Of a DNA stretch of 64,000 nt, positions 33,464 to 41,941 are shown piece after piece (the first letter of the stretch is position 1; each line of letters starts with the position of its first letter). Position numbers and translations under genes: made by a program. The DNA is from Lachnospiraceae bacterium (GTDB taxonomy: Bacteria > Bacillota > Clostridia > Lachnospirales > Lachnospiraceae): positions 1 to 64,000 of the forward strand of contig CAAGQC010000014.1 in NCBI GenBank assembly GCA_900771995.1. Direction: 5' to 3'. The notes beneath the pieces are model-generated. The model was not told the origin of the DNA, made no database searches, and saw nothing but the letters and a program-made list of their open reading frames with translations.

Positions 33464-35704
33464 CTATACTCTGACCTTGGTACCCTTGCTGTCGCGCTTT
33501 CCAAGCTTCAGATTGTTCAGGACAAGTTCCTTGCCCTTGTATTCGATGGTGGTCTCTACGGCATTCTTCGTATAATATACATTTTCCACCTGATCGCCAG
33601 CGCCCAGCTTCATACCGCGGACACCGATGGCACCCTTCTTCTTCTCGGGAATCTCATCCACGGCAAAACGCAGGAAAAATCCGGCCTTGGTCTGTAATAC
33701 GATATTCCGCTGATCCGTAAGGGCCGCAACACTGACGACACTGTCGCCCTCCGCCAGCTTCGTGGCGGCAACGGTACGCTTGGTCACGTCGAATTCTCCG
33801 CCGTCTACCACTTTTAACATGGACTGGGCGGTGGCAAAGATCACCTGACACAGATTCAGCTCTTTCTGGCTGGTGATGTAAATAATCTCCTCGGTCTTTT
33901 GACTGAAATTGCTGACGTTGTCGATGGGGGTGCCCTTGTCACGGAACTTTCCGTAAGGCAGATCCAGTACCTTGATGGTGTGCATCTGACCGGTGTTGGT
34001 AAACAGGCAGATACGACCGGTATTTTTACAGGTAAAGATGTATTTATTCTCTGCATCTGCGGCTTCTTTATTCCGCTCGTAGGTAGAGACATCCACGGTC
34101 TTGGCATAGCCGAAACGATCCATCAGGAAGACCACCTCCATCTCTTCCAGTTCCTTTTCCTTGTAGACCGCTTCCTGTCCGTTCTCAATGACGGTCTTAC
34201 GGGAATGGCTGTATTCCTTCTTGAAGCCGTCCAGTTCGTTCATGATGACCTGAGCCATGGAATCTCTGCGGTCCAGAATGTCTTCATAGCGATAGATATT
34301 GGCCATGGTCTCTTCGTGCTCGTTGATCAGTGCTTCCAGTTCCAGACCAATCAGCTTATACAGACGCATTTCTAAGATAGCATTGGCCTGTTTCTCGGTG
34401 AACATCAGCTGGGCTGCCATGATCTTGGATTCCTTGGACTTGAACTTGATGCCCTCCACCTTGCCTTCTACGAGGCAGGCTTTTGCCATGGCACGGTCCT
34501 TGGAACCCCGTAATATTTCAATGACCAGATCGATCACATTGCAGGCCTTGATCAGACCTTCCTGGATCTCCTTGCGCTCCTGCTCTTTGGCCAGCAGATT
34601 GGTATATTTTCGGGTAGCCACTTCAAACTGGAAGTCCACATTGGCCTTGATGATCTGCTTTAAGCCCATGGTCTCCGGTCTGCCGTTTGCAATGGCCAGC
34701 ATATTGACACCGAAGGTATCTTCCAGACGGGTCTTCTTGTAGAGCATGTTCACAAAGTTCTCGGGATCGGCATCCTTGCGCAGTTCGATGACGATACGGA
34801 TGCCCTCTTTGGAGGACTGGTTGGAAATATCCACGATATCCTGGGTCTTTTTCGTCTCGGAAAGGGCTGCCACATCGGATAAAAACTTCGCGATATTGGC
34901 ACCGATCATGGTATAGGGGATCTCTGTGATCACCACATTGGTCTTACCGGATTTGCCCTTCTGAAATTCCACTTTGCCCCGCAGTTTGATCTTGCCGGTT
35001 CCGGTTTCGTAGATGTCTTCCAGTTCATCCTTATTGATAACGATGCCGCCGGTGGGGAAATCCGGTCCCTTCAGATAACGCATCAGTTCTTTGGTCGTGA
35101 TCTCGTTATTGAGCATGTATGCTTTTACCGCATCAATGACCTCTCCCAGATTGTGAGGAGGAATGCTGGTGGCCATACCAACGGCGATACCCTCGGAACC
35201 GTTGACCAGCAGATTGGGGATCTTTACCGGCAGTACGGAAGGCTCTTTTTCCGTCTCATCAAAATTCGGTACGAAATCCACTACATCCTTGTCCAGATCT
35301 GCCAGAAACGCTTCCTGGGTCACCTTCTGGAGTCTTGCTTCGGTATAACGCATGGCTGCGGCACCATCTCCTTCGATGTTACCAAAGTTGCCGTGGCCGT
35401 CGATCAGGGGCATGCCCTTCTTGAAATCCTGGCTCATGACTACCAGAGCCTCATAGATGGAACTGTCACCGTGGGGATGATATTTACCCATGGTATCACC
35501 TACGATACGGGCGCTCTTACGGTAGGGACGGTCGTAACGGATCCCCAGTTCGTGCATATCGTAGAGGGTTCTTCTCTGTACCGGTTTCAGACCGTCTCTG
35601 ACATCCGGTAATGCTCTTGCGATGATAACGCTCATGGCATAGTCGATGAACGATTTCTGCATCTCCTCGGAGTATTCTGTTTTAATGATTCTGCTGTCGT
35701 CCAT
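33464..35704 (-). CDS. Type IIA topoisomerase subunit A (GyrA/ParC family)
   Basis: DNA cleavage subunit, 746 aa. The N terminus (DYAMSVIIARALPDVRDGLKP) and AAAMRYTEAR with the catalytic tyrosine are clear. The quinolone-determining region reads HPHGDSSIYEALV, with serine and glutamate at the positions that mutate in resistance, so it looks wild-type. It is shorter than typical GyrA (about 820), and I find no QRRGGKG GyrA-box in the C-terminal beta-pinwheel, which suggests topoisomerase IV-like decatenation rather than supercoiling. The N-terminal half is nonetheless GyrA-like, and Clostridia have several such paralogues, so gyrA versus parC stays open. Confidence 0.85.
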   Translation of the reverse strand: MDDSRIIKTEYSEEMQKSFIDYAMSVIIARALPDVRDGLKPVQRRTLYDMHELGIRYDRPYRKSARIVGDTMGKYHPHGDSSIYEALVVMSQDFKKGMPLIDGHGNFGNIEGDGAAAMRYTEARLQKVTQEAFLADLDKDVVDFVPNFDETEKEPSVLPVKIPNLLVNGSEGIAVGMATSIPPHNLGEVIDAVKAYMLNNEITTKELMRYLKGPDFPTGGIVINKDELEDIYETGTGKIKLRGKVEFQKGKSGKTNVVITEIPYTMIGANIAKFLSDVAALSETKKTQDIVDISNQSSKEGIRIVIELRKDADPENFVNMLYKKTRLEDTFGVNMLAIANGRPETMGLKQIIKANVDFQFEVATRKYTNLLAKEQERKEIQEGLIKACNVIDLVIEILRGSKDRAMAKACLVEGKVEGIKFKSKESKIMAAQLMFTEKQANAILEMRLYKLIGLELEALINEHEETMANIYRYEDILDRRDSMAQVIMNELDGFKKEYSHSRKTVIENGQEAVYKEKELEEMEVVFLMDRFGYAKTVDVSTYERNKEAADAENKYIFTCKNTGRICLFTNTGQMHTIKVLDLPYGKFRDKGTPIDNVSNFSQKTEEIIYITSQKELNLCQVIFATAQSMLKVVDGGEFDVTKRTVAATKLAEGDSVVSVAALTDQRNIVLQTKAGFFLRFAVDEIPEKKKGAIGVRGMKLGAGDQVENVYYTKNAVETTIEYKGKELVLNNLKLGKRDSKGTKVRV

Positions 35705-35751
35705 TTATAATCTCCGTTCTTTCTGACATTACATTTCAGGATCCGGCGCTT

Positions 35752-37674
35752 TTAGATGTCTAATTCCGCATCCGTAGCGTGATCGTAAATAAAGGCTTTT
35801 CTGGGCGGTACATCCGTACCCATGAGAAGCTCGGTCATCTCAGAAGCCATGCGGGCATCCTCGATCTCTACTAATTTTAACAGTCTGCGTTCCGGATCCA
35901 GTGTGGTCTCCCACAGCTGCTCGGCATCCATCTCACCCAGACCTTTGTAACGCTGTAAGGTAAAGGGACCCTTGTGGGTCTTACGGTATTTTTCCAGCGC
36001 TTTGTCATCATACAGATATTTCTCTTCTCCCTTGGAGGGCATGGCCTTATATAAGGGAGGCATTGCTATGTATACATGACCCTCGAAGATCAGATCCGGC
36101 ATGAAGCGGTAGAATAAGGTCAGCAGCAAAGTGGAAATATGCGCACCATCCACATCGGCATCCGCCATGATGATGATCTTATCGTAACGTAATTTAGTGA
36201 TATCGAAATCGTTGCCGTAGCCCTCGGAGAATCCGCAGCCGAAGGCATTGATCATGGTCTTGATCTCGGCATTGGCCAGGACTTTGTCGATGCTGGCCTT
36301 CTCCACGTTCAGGATTTTACCGCGGATGGGAAGGATAGCCTGATACATACGGTTCCTGGCGGTCTTGGCACTGCCGCCCGCAGAGTCACCCTCTACGATA
36401 AAGATTTCACACTTGGAGGGATCCCTGGATTCGCAGTTGGCCAGCTTACCGTTGGAATCAAAAGAGAATTTCTGCTTCGTCAGCATATTGGTCTTGGCCT
36501 TCTCTTCGGTCTTACGGATCTTGGCAGCCTTTTCTGCACAGCCGATAATGCTCTTTAAAGTCTCCAGATTGCGGTCAAAGAACCGGACGATCTCCTCTCC
36601 GGTCACCTTGGCCACGGCCTTGGCGGCATCCTGGTTGTCCAGCTTCGTCTTGGTCTGTCCTTCGAAACGGGGATCCGGATGCTTGATGGATACCACTGCC
36701 GTCATTCCGTTCCGGACATCGGCACCGGTGAAGTTTGCATCCTTTTCCTTTAAAATGTTAAGTTCTCTGGCATAGGTATTGATCACGTTGGTGAACTGGG
36801 TCTTAAAACCGGTGAGGTGAGTACCACCCTCGGAGTTGTAAATGTTATTACAGAAGCCCAGCACATTCTCATGGAATTCATTCACATACTGGAATGCCAC
36901 TTCCACAGAGATACCCTCGCTCTCCCCGGAAAAGAAAATGACATCGTGTACGGTCTCCTTGGAACGGTTCATGTCCTTTATAAAGCCGATAATACCTTCC
37001 GGTTCATGATAGGTGACCTTCTCCGGTTCTTCTTTTCTCTTATCTTCAAAAACGATCGTAAGCTTCGGGTTCAGATAAGCGGTCTCATGGAGACGGCTCT
37101 TAACTTCATCCTCCTTGAAACGAGTCTTGTCAAAGATGGTGTCATCCGGCAGAAAATTGATGGTCGTACCGGTCTCTCTGGTCTTGCCCACTACGGGAAG
37201 CAGCCCGTCCACCAGATCCATCACAGGGATACCTCTCTCATAATGATCCTCATAGATGCAGCCACCGCTCTTGACTCTTACAGTTAACCTTGTAGAAAGG
37301 GCATTTACCACGGAGGAACCTACACCGTGCAGACCTCCGCTGGTCTTGTAGGCGGAATTGTCGAACTTACCGCCGGCATGCAGTGTCGTGAATACCAGGC
37401 GCTCTGCACTGATCCCTTTTTCATGCATTCCCACGGGAATACCTCGGCCGTTATCTTCTACAGTGGCGGAACCGTCCGCTTCCAGAGTTACTTTTATCGT
37501 ATCACAGTATCCGGCCAGATGCTCGTCCACAGAGTTGTCCACGATCTCATAGATCAGGTGGTTCAGACCCTTGGTGGAAACACTGCCGATATACATTCCG
37601 GGTCTCTTTCTTACCGCTTCCAGACCTTCCAGGACGGTAATACTTGAGGCATCATAATTATTGTCTTTTGCCAT
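35752..37674 (-). CDS. Type IIA topoisomerase subunit B (GyrB/ParE family)
   Basis: ATPase subunit, 640 aa, partner of the downstream A subunit 47 bp away. The GHKL ATPase has EIVDNSVDEHLAG, DNGRGIPVG and GGLHGVGSSVVNALS. The TOPRIM domain shows EGDSAGGSAK and MADADVDGAHI, and the C terminus has QRYKGLGEMDAEQLWETT. There is no large insert. As with the A subunit, a gyrase or topoisomerase IV identity cannot be fixed by eye. A -10-like TATACT at 37710-37715 precedes it on the minus strand. Confidence 0.87.
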   Translation of the reverse strand: MAKDNNYDASSITVLEGLEAVRKRPGMYIGSVSTKGLNHLIYEIVDNSVDEHLAGYCDTIKVTLEADGSATVEDNGRGIPVGMHEKGISAERLVFTTLHAGGKFDNSAYKTSGGLHGVGSSVVNALSTRLTVRVKSGGCIYEDHYERGIPVMDLVDGLLPVVGKTRETGTTINFLPDDTIFDKTRFKEDEVKSRLHETAYLNPKLTIVFEDKRKEEPEKVTYHEPEGIIGFIKDMNRSKETVHDVIFFSGESEGISVEVAFQYVNEFHENVLGFCNNIYNSEGGTHLTGFKTQFTNVINTYARELNILKEKDANFTGADVRNGMTAVVSIKHPDPRFEGQTKTKLDNQDAAKAVAKVTGEEIVRFFDRNLETLKSIIGCAEKAAKIRKTEEKAKTNMLTKQKFSFDSNGKLANCESRDPSKCEIFIVEGDSAGGSAKTARNRMYQAILPIRGKILNVEKASIDKVLANAEIKTMINAFGCGFSEGYGNDFDITKLRYDKIIIMADADVDGAHISTLLLTLFYRFMPDLIFEGHVYIAMPPLYKAMPSKGEEKYLYDDKALEKYRKTHKGPFTLQRYKGLGEMDAEQLWETTLDPERRLLKLVEIEDARMASEMTELLMGTDVPPRKAFIYDHATDAELDI

Positions 37675-37771
37675 GAAACGGAACTCCTTCTCAACACATT
37701 ATTGTCTTAAGTATATCATAGATTTTGTGTTTGGAAAAGTAAAAAATACAAGGGATAGGGTTTTCGCTGGA

Positions 37772-37811
37772 AACAAAAGACCACCGATTCCCTGATTTGG
37801 AACTGGTGGTC
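37772..37811 (-). terminator. Terminator after the DUF2500-like gene
   Basis: Hairpin with arms GACCACC / GGTGGTC plus inner TTCC / GGAA (37779-37811), followed on the minus strand by TTTTGTTT. It separates the 37.8-41 kb cluster from the topoisomerase genes. Confidence 0.8.
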
Positions 37812-37822
37812 AAAATAGTCTG

Positions 37823-38248
37823 TTAAGAAATTCCCTTGAATTTATAATCCTTATGATTTTGTGATTGCAGCGCCCCAAAGGATAGCAGACGCATGTCACG
37901 GAATATCAGTTTTCCCTGCTCTCCTTCCTTCAATGTTGAAAAAATGATATCATCGACTTCCAAAGTGATGCATTTTTCCGGATAATCCACATTCTGAAAG
38001 GTAATCTGATTCACAGTTTCAGCTTCTACCAGACCCATTGTCGCATTGGTGTTCTGGAGGTAAACCGTCTGGGAGGTATCGGTGTTTGTATTTTTCGAAA
38101 GCACGACCGCTTTTTCCATGGTCTGTGTGCGAAAAGCGCCCTTGCTGCGACGCTGCAGGCATAAATAACAGATCCAGAGAACGACCGCTATCAAAAACAG
38201 GACTGTTAAAATATTTTCCAATAGGCTGAACTGCATTTGATTTATCAT
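37823..38248 (-). CDS. DUF2500-like membrane-anchored protein
   Basis: A 141-aa protein with one N-terminal transmembrane helix (about residues 10-30, LENILTVLFLIAVVLWICYL) and a small beta-rich domain outside or below it. The domain pattern (ITFQNVDYPEKCITLEVDD, LKEGEQGKLIFRDMRLLSF) resembles DUF2500, a family without known function whose members end in a similar G-x-L-x-F segment. It lies 22 bp downstream of the lipoprotein gene and is the last gene before a terminator. Confidence 0.6.
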   Translation of the reverse strand: MINQMQFSLLENILTVLFLIAVVLWICYLCLQRRSKGAFRTQTMEKAVVLSKNTNTDTSQTVYLQNTNATMGLVEAETVNQITFQNVDYPEKCITLEVDDIIFSTLKEGEQGKLIFRDMRLLSFGALQSQNHKDYKFKGIS

Positions 38249-38270
38249 GTGGTACCTCCTCCTAAAGAAT

Positions 38271-38882
38271 TTAAGGAATCACCTTTTCAGAAATCAGCTT
38301 TAATGTTCCATCTTCATTCAGTTCAACGAAGAAAGGATATTCATGCATCATAGAAGTATACTTTTCCCAACAACTTATGAATACTTCTTCCTCTTTTGTA
38401 ATGGTACAAAGCCCCTGCTTTTGTAATTCCGAAAAGTCGTGCCAATAGTCTATGAAATGATATTCCGTATTCTCTGTGATGGGTATCTTCATTTCGCTGA
38501 ATCCCCAATCCTTTATGTAATAACCGGATACCAAATCTCTTTCCACATCCAGATCTAATTCTTTAATCCGCTTCTCATCCTCCGGGATGATCCATTCCAC
38601 AGGGCGTACTACAATATAGTCGTTGTTTGTACTGAAATTCTCAATATACACACAAAAGGAACCTATTTCATCGTATCTTCCGTGGCAATACGGCGTTGGT
38701 GCAGGGACATTTTCGAGCGTCCCTTCCTGCGTAGTTGCGAGGGGGGAGGGGCTATCCGTTGTTGCCGGTGCCACCACCATCTCATCTATAGAAGGTGTGA
38801 TATTTTCTTCTTCGTTTAATCCGCATGCCGTCATAAAAAATACACTCCCTACGACCGAAATTACGAAAAATAATTTCCTCAT
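38271..38882 (-). CDS. Putative lipoprotein
   Basis: Unrecognised 203-aa exported protein. Signal peptide MRKLFFVISVVGSVF followed by lipobox MTAC with cysteine 20. After it comes a serine/threonine/proline-rich linker (to about residue 65), then a beta-rich domain of about 135 residues. No family assigned. It lies 12 bp downstream of another small exported protein and is part of a minus-strand series with the amidase_6 gene and agrD. Confidence 0.65.
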   Translation of the reverse strand: MRKLFFVISVVGSVFFMTACGLNEEENITPSIDEMVVAPATTDSPSPLATTQEGTLENVPAPTPYCHGRYDEIGSFCVYIENFSTNNDYIVVRPVEWIIPEDEKRIKELDLDVERDLVSGYYIKDWGFSEMKIPITENTEYHFIDYWHDFSELQKQGLCTITKEEEVFISCWEKYTSMMHEYPFFVELNEDGTLKLISEKVIP

Positions 38883-38894
38883 ACTATGCTCCTT

Positions 38895-39293
38895 TTATTT
38901 CGCATACAAATATTTCTGTACTTCTGTGCCATCCGCAGTATATATAGTATAATATGTCTCTATAGAGGATATCGTTTTTGATGTCGTATAAACAACTTCA
39001 GAACCAGAACTTTCTGAAAAAGAACGATCTAATGTTATTGCCGAAGAAGCATCACCACACGTAATTACTATTTTCATCTGCACATCTACACATGCGTTTG
39101 CACTAAAATTAGCATAACCTTTATTACCTGTAAAACCTGTACAAATAGTTACCGCAACATCTCCCGCATAAAAGGATTGTGATGAATCTGGCATTCTAAG
39201 GCTAATCACTGCGGCTTGAGTATAAAATGTAGATGAAAAGGACAAAACTCCAATCAATATAATACTGAAAAAAATATTTTTAAGCCTACTCAT
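38895..39293 (-). CDS. Small exported protein, unknown function
   Basis: A 132-aa protein with a signal peptide (about residues 1-28, cleavage likely after TQAA). The mature part of about 104 residues is beta-rich, contains two cysteines (ICTGF and ITCGD, with a third in NACVD) and many serine/threonine residues, like a small secreted immunoglobulin-like or binding domain. I recognise no family. It is 9 bp downstream of the amidase_6 gene and 12 bp upstream of the lipoprotein gene, so the three are almost certainly co-transcribed. Confidence 0.6.
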   Translation of the reverse strand: MSRLKNIFFSIILIGVLSFSSTFYTQAAVISLRMPDSSQSFYAGDVAVTICTGFTGNKGYANFSANACVDVQMKIVITCGDASSAITLDRSFSESSGSEVVYTTSKTISSIETYYTIYTADGTEVQKYLYAK

Positions 39294-39302
39294 TATTCCC
39301 TC

Positions 39303-40400
39303 CTATTGCGAACATTTATAAAAAGTCACATCATCCGTAGATGAATTATACGTGTAGTATATATATGGCTTTGCTGAACTGGAATGATGACTATATTTTA
39401 TTGTGTATCCATCGCATGCAGTAACAAAAGCAACATGACTTTTGTTGTTATAACTCATTATACATCCGGTGATAACTTCGCTTTCACTAACACTGTTAAA
39501 ATACCCCTTGCCAGTTAAATATGGTATGACTCCTCCGTTACCATAATAACCTGTCCTATACCAATTTACTCCGCCAGTACTAATATTCCCCCATGTTGAA
39601 GCTGGATACCAATTACCATTCGTGTCTGTTGGTATCCCTCCAGCATTTACACATTTTGACACAAAATTAGCACAATCACTATTACCGTTTCCTGAAAACT
39701 CTGGTTGATCTGTCGCATGTGTAACAGCATATGATACTGCATTGAAGCGGTCATATGATGCAGTTCTTGCACTTCTTATTATTGCATCTTCCCCTATTTC
39801 CTCCCTTAATAGTGCTGAATAATCTTCATTCCCTGTTTTATCAATCACACTTTCAAAATTAATGGGGGCCAAGATGATTTCTCCATCATCTAGCTCTGAT
39901 TTGTAAAATAATTCAACTTGTATATCGACACTTTTTGTATTAACACTTGGCGAAACAACTGCCTGATATAGGAACCCAGTTCGTATAGGTACTTGATAAT
40001 AAGAAGAAAACTCTTCAATATACTTATCTATAATTTCTTCTGCCTTTTGCTTTTCATAGATAGAACTATATTCTTCAGAGGCTAATCGCATTCCCATAAT
40101 TATAGGACTTTCTTCTGTTTTTTTTTCTAATGTCATATCCACAGCTACGTCAATAGAAACCACGCGATCTCCATTTCCCGATATTTCCTCTGACATTTTA
40201 ACTTTATAATTAGAAAAATCATAAACATCAGCATAATTATCTTCAATATTTTCCTTCACACCATTCCATATTGATTCTACCTGTTGTTCACTTAACGATG
40301 TACAATAATTGGATATATAATTTGTATCCATTTCTATGGGACTTCTGCTTGCTAATATGACTGCAAGCAGCGTCCCTGCAAACATTCCACTATGAATCAT
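39303..40400 (-). CDS. Secreted putative amidase-domain (amidase_6) protein
   Basis: 365-aa protein. A short hydrophobic N terminus (MIHSGMFAGTLLAVILA) suggests export or membrane anchoring. Residues about 30-205 are a variable region. The C-terminal 150 residues match the amidase_6 cysteine-hydrolase fold: GNSDCANFVSKCVNAGG with nucleophile C243, WYPASTWG, and SHVAFVTACDGYTIKYSHHS with H322. Such domains cleave peptides or cell-wall amides. GGAG lies 8 bases before the ATG. The gene is next on the same strand after agrD, separated only by the inserted mobile element, so it is a candidate target or member of the agr-like signalling unit. Confidence 0.78.
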   Translation of the reverse strand: MIHSGMFAGTLLAVILASRSPIEMDTNYISNYCTSLSEQQVESIWNGVKENIEDNYADVYDFSNYKVKMSEEISGNGDRVVSIDVAVDMTLEKKTEESPIIMGMRLASEEYSSIYEKQKAEEIIDKYIEEFSSYYQVPIRTGFLYQAVVSPSVNTKSVDIQVELFYKSELDDGEIILAPINFESVIDKTGNEDYSALLREEIGEDAIIRSARTASYDRFNAVSYAVTHATDQPEFSGNGNSDCANFVSKCVNAGGIPTDTNGNWYPASTWGNISTGGVNWYRTGYYGNGGVIPYLTGKGYFNSVSESEVITGCIMSYNNKSHVAFVTACDGYTIKYSHHSSSAKPYIYYTYNSSTDDVTFYKCSQ

Positions 40401-40516
40401 TAATTTTTCTCCTTCATTGATGAATATGCCCTGAAAAGTTTTTACGTTCTTCCCAAAATGCGTTTAAGCTATAAATAGTTTTGTTACTGTCAGAACAGAA
40501 TTTTAGACTTGATGGC

Positions 40517-40905
40517 TTAATTACTAAGACTTCCCATACCTAAAATGGTATCCGCTCCTTGAAAATTCAATATTTCAGCTAACAAAATAGCGATTTATGC
40601 CGCTGCAGCTTCCAAATGGAGTACTTTTCTCAGATATTCCGGCAATTTTCCTTTATTCCATTGCATCTGGCAAGGAACCTGCCAACATGATGTTTGGAAA
40701 AAATCTCTGAACACAGTCAATTAAGTCATTCTCATCGAAAAGGTTTTGTGGTATACTGAACATGGTATAAATCCCCTTTGTAAAGATGGTTTCTAGTCAA
40801 TTCCATTATACCAAACGGATCAGGTTTATGCCTTTTTTATTGGCTGAAATATTGAATTTTCAAGGTTCAACACACCAATATGGTGTGGGAAGTTTTAGTT
40901 AATTA
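40517..40905. mobile_element. 375-bp non-autonomous mobile element (MITE or internally deleted IS) with 7-bp target duplication
   Basis: The element body is 40524-40898. Both flanks carry TTAATTA (40517-40523 and 40899-40905), a 7-bp target duplication. The ends are long inverted repeats: CTAA(G/A)ACTTCCCA(T/C)ACC at each tip, a subterminal hairpin, then a perfect 23-bp inverted block starting CCTTGAAAATTC (40557-40579 and 40843-40865), with similarity extending about 12 bases further inward. The hairpins differ between the ends but keep pairing: ATACC/GGTAT at the left, ACACC/GGTGT at the right. The interior has fragments of a reading frame only. The family is not identified. Confidence 0.85.
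40595..40763 (-). pseudogene. Broken reading frame inside the mobile element
   Basis: From an ATG at 40763 the frame reads MFSIPQNLFDENDLIDCVQR, continues for 16 residues and stops; in the next frame it continues as WNKGKLPEYLRKVLHLEAAAA and ends at 40595, just inside the left inverted repeat. The simplest view is a transposase whose beginning and end are joined by an internal deletion with a frameshift. I cannot name the transposase family. Confidence 0.5.
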
Positions 40906-41055
40906 TTTATTATGCTTATTATGTGCTGACACATTCTTTAGAGTATCTGGTTTTATAGGTTCATAGAAATATCCCATACATTTCATATTACCAGCTTTAT
41001 AGGCAACACGTTCTACATTTTGAGCTAATGTTTTAAAATTTTTTTCTTTTACCAT
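40903..41055 (-). CDS. agrD: AgrD-like autoinducing-peptide precursor
   Basis: A 50-codon gene. The order is that of AgrD: an N-terminal charged/amphipathic segment (MVKEKNFKTLAQNVERVAYK), a central peptide with one cysteine (NMKCMGYF), and an acidic/proline tail YEPIKPDTLK like the YQPxxPxxLK tails of clostridial AgrD. Cysteine 26 followed by four residues (MGYF) predicts a five-residue thiolactone ring CMGYF, released by AgrB. GGAGG lies 9 bases before the ATG. AgrB, AgrC and AgrA homologues are adjacent, but agrD is divergent from agrB instead of downstream of it. Its stop codon lies within the right target duplication of the mobile element. Confidence 0.82.
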   Translation of the reverse strand: MVKEKNFKTLAQNVERVAYKAGNMKCMGYFYEPIKPDTLKNVSAHNKHNK

Positions 41056-41095
41056 ACCCTGTTTCCTCCAAAAAAGTATTTTTAAAATGTTTACT

Positions 41096-41140
41096 TATGT
41101 CGACATAGTTGTATCTTAACACTTCTCTTTTCTTTTTCAA
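41096..41140 (-). promoter_or_regulatory. Probable agrD promoter with TATGTCGACATA palindrome
   Basis: On the minus strand TTGAAA (41135-41140) and TAAGAT (41113-41118) are 16 bases apart. Just downstream of the -10, near the expected start site, is the perfect 12-bp palindrome TATGTCGACATA (41096-41107). A LytTR-type AgrA normally recognises direct repeats, so a palindrome would point to another regulator. Function is inferred. Confidence 0.5.
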
Positions 41141-41181
41141 TATAATCGGCGTGAACAGCTATTTTACAAGCACGAATTTTT

Positions 41182-41210
41182 TTAGCATATACTTTTTATT
41201 GTTATATAAT
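41182..41210 (+). promoter_or_regulatory. Probable agrB promoter
   Basis: TTAGCA (41182-41187) and TATAAT (41205-41210) are 17 bases apart, giving a leader of about 27 bases. A second TATAAT at 41221-41226 is too near the ribosome site. ATTGTTA and ATTGTTG occur as a close direct repeat (41198-41215), with partial likeness to LytTR half-sites, but the spacing is not the usual two helical turns. Confidence 0.4.
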
Positions 41211-41243
41211 TGTTGATGCCTATAATCAGAATGGAGAATAAAA

Positions 41244-41807
41244 ATGGAAAACTTGTGTTCAAAGTTGGCTTCATATATTGCAAAACATAGTGGAAATATG
41301 GAAAAATATGAAATATATAAATATGGTCTGGAAAGCTTGGTCTGCATATTATTTCCATCTGTAATAATATTGGGAATAAGTATCTTCCTTCATTTAGAAC
41401 TGGAAGCGTTTATATGGATTGCATGTTTTTTACCTATTAGGATAATATTTGGTGGCGTTCATGCAAAAAAATATCGGAATTGTGCCATGCTTAGTGTCTC
41501 AGCAGCATTAATAGGATTTTTACCACTAAATTTCATATCTATAAAACCAATTATAGAAATTATAATTATTTTTTTGAGCATATATATAATGGTATTATTT
41601 GCACTCAGCCGTACCCCAGAAGAGTCGGATGCCTCGGAATCATATAGGAATCAATGTTGGAAAGAATTTATGGTCCTAAGTATTGTTGTCTGTTCTTACA
41701 TCATATCTTTTTTATGTAATTCTTCCTTACATTTTGTCATCTTCCGAAGCTTATTAACGGCAGCATTGTCTTTTATTATAAGTCTTTTTCAAAATGACAG
41801 AATATAA
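41244..41807 (+). CDS. agrB: AgrB-like accessory gene regulator B (pheromone-processing peptidase)
   Basis: Integral membrane cysteine endopeptidase of 187 aa that cleaves and cyclises AgrD. FGGVHAKKYRNCAMLS contains the catalytic pair H73 and C80, seven residues apart, as in S. aureus H77/C84. Four to six hydrophobic segments surround it (about 32-50, 55-70, 82-97, 101-120, 142-158, 162-182). GGAG precedes the ATG. It is divergent from the agrD-like gene 188 bp away and is followed 134 bp downstream by the sensor kinase. The region is AT-rich. Confidence 0.9.
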   Translation: MENLCSKLASYIAKHSGNMEKYEIYKYGLESLVCILFPSVIILGISIFLHLELEAFIWIACFLPIRIIFGGVHAKKYRNCAMLSVSAALIGFLPLNFISIKPIIEIIIIFLSIYIMVLFALSRTPEESDASESYRNQCWKEFMVLSIVVCSYIISFLCNSSLHFVIFRSLLTAALSFIISLFQNDRI

Positions 41808-41941
41808 TTGCTTTCGTATGCTTGAATGAATTTAAATGAGAAAGTCTTATTTTTGAGCACAAATGATTTTTGACCTTTTAAATAATGCATCTTATAATTA
41901 CATTCAGAGGAAATACTATATAACTAAAATGGAGAAAAGTT

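Noticed and set aside
41808..41941. A conventional agrD directly after agrB
   Set aside because: I looked for short plus-strand peptides here; the only frames are 12-15 codons, lack a cysteine and have no AgrD tail. The minus-strand gene at 40903-41055 fits AgrD far better.
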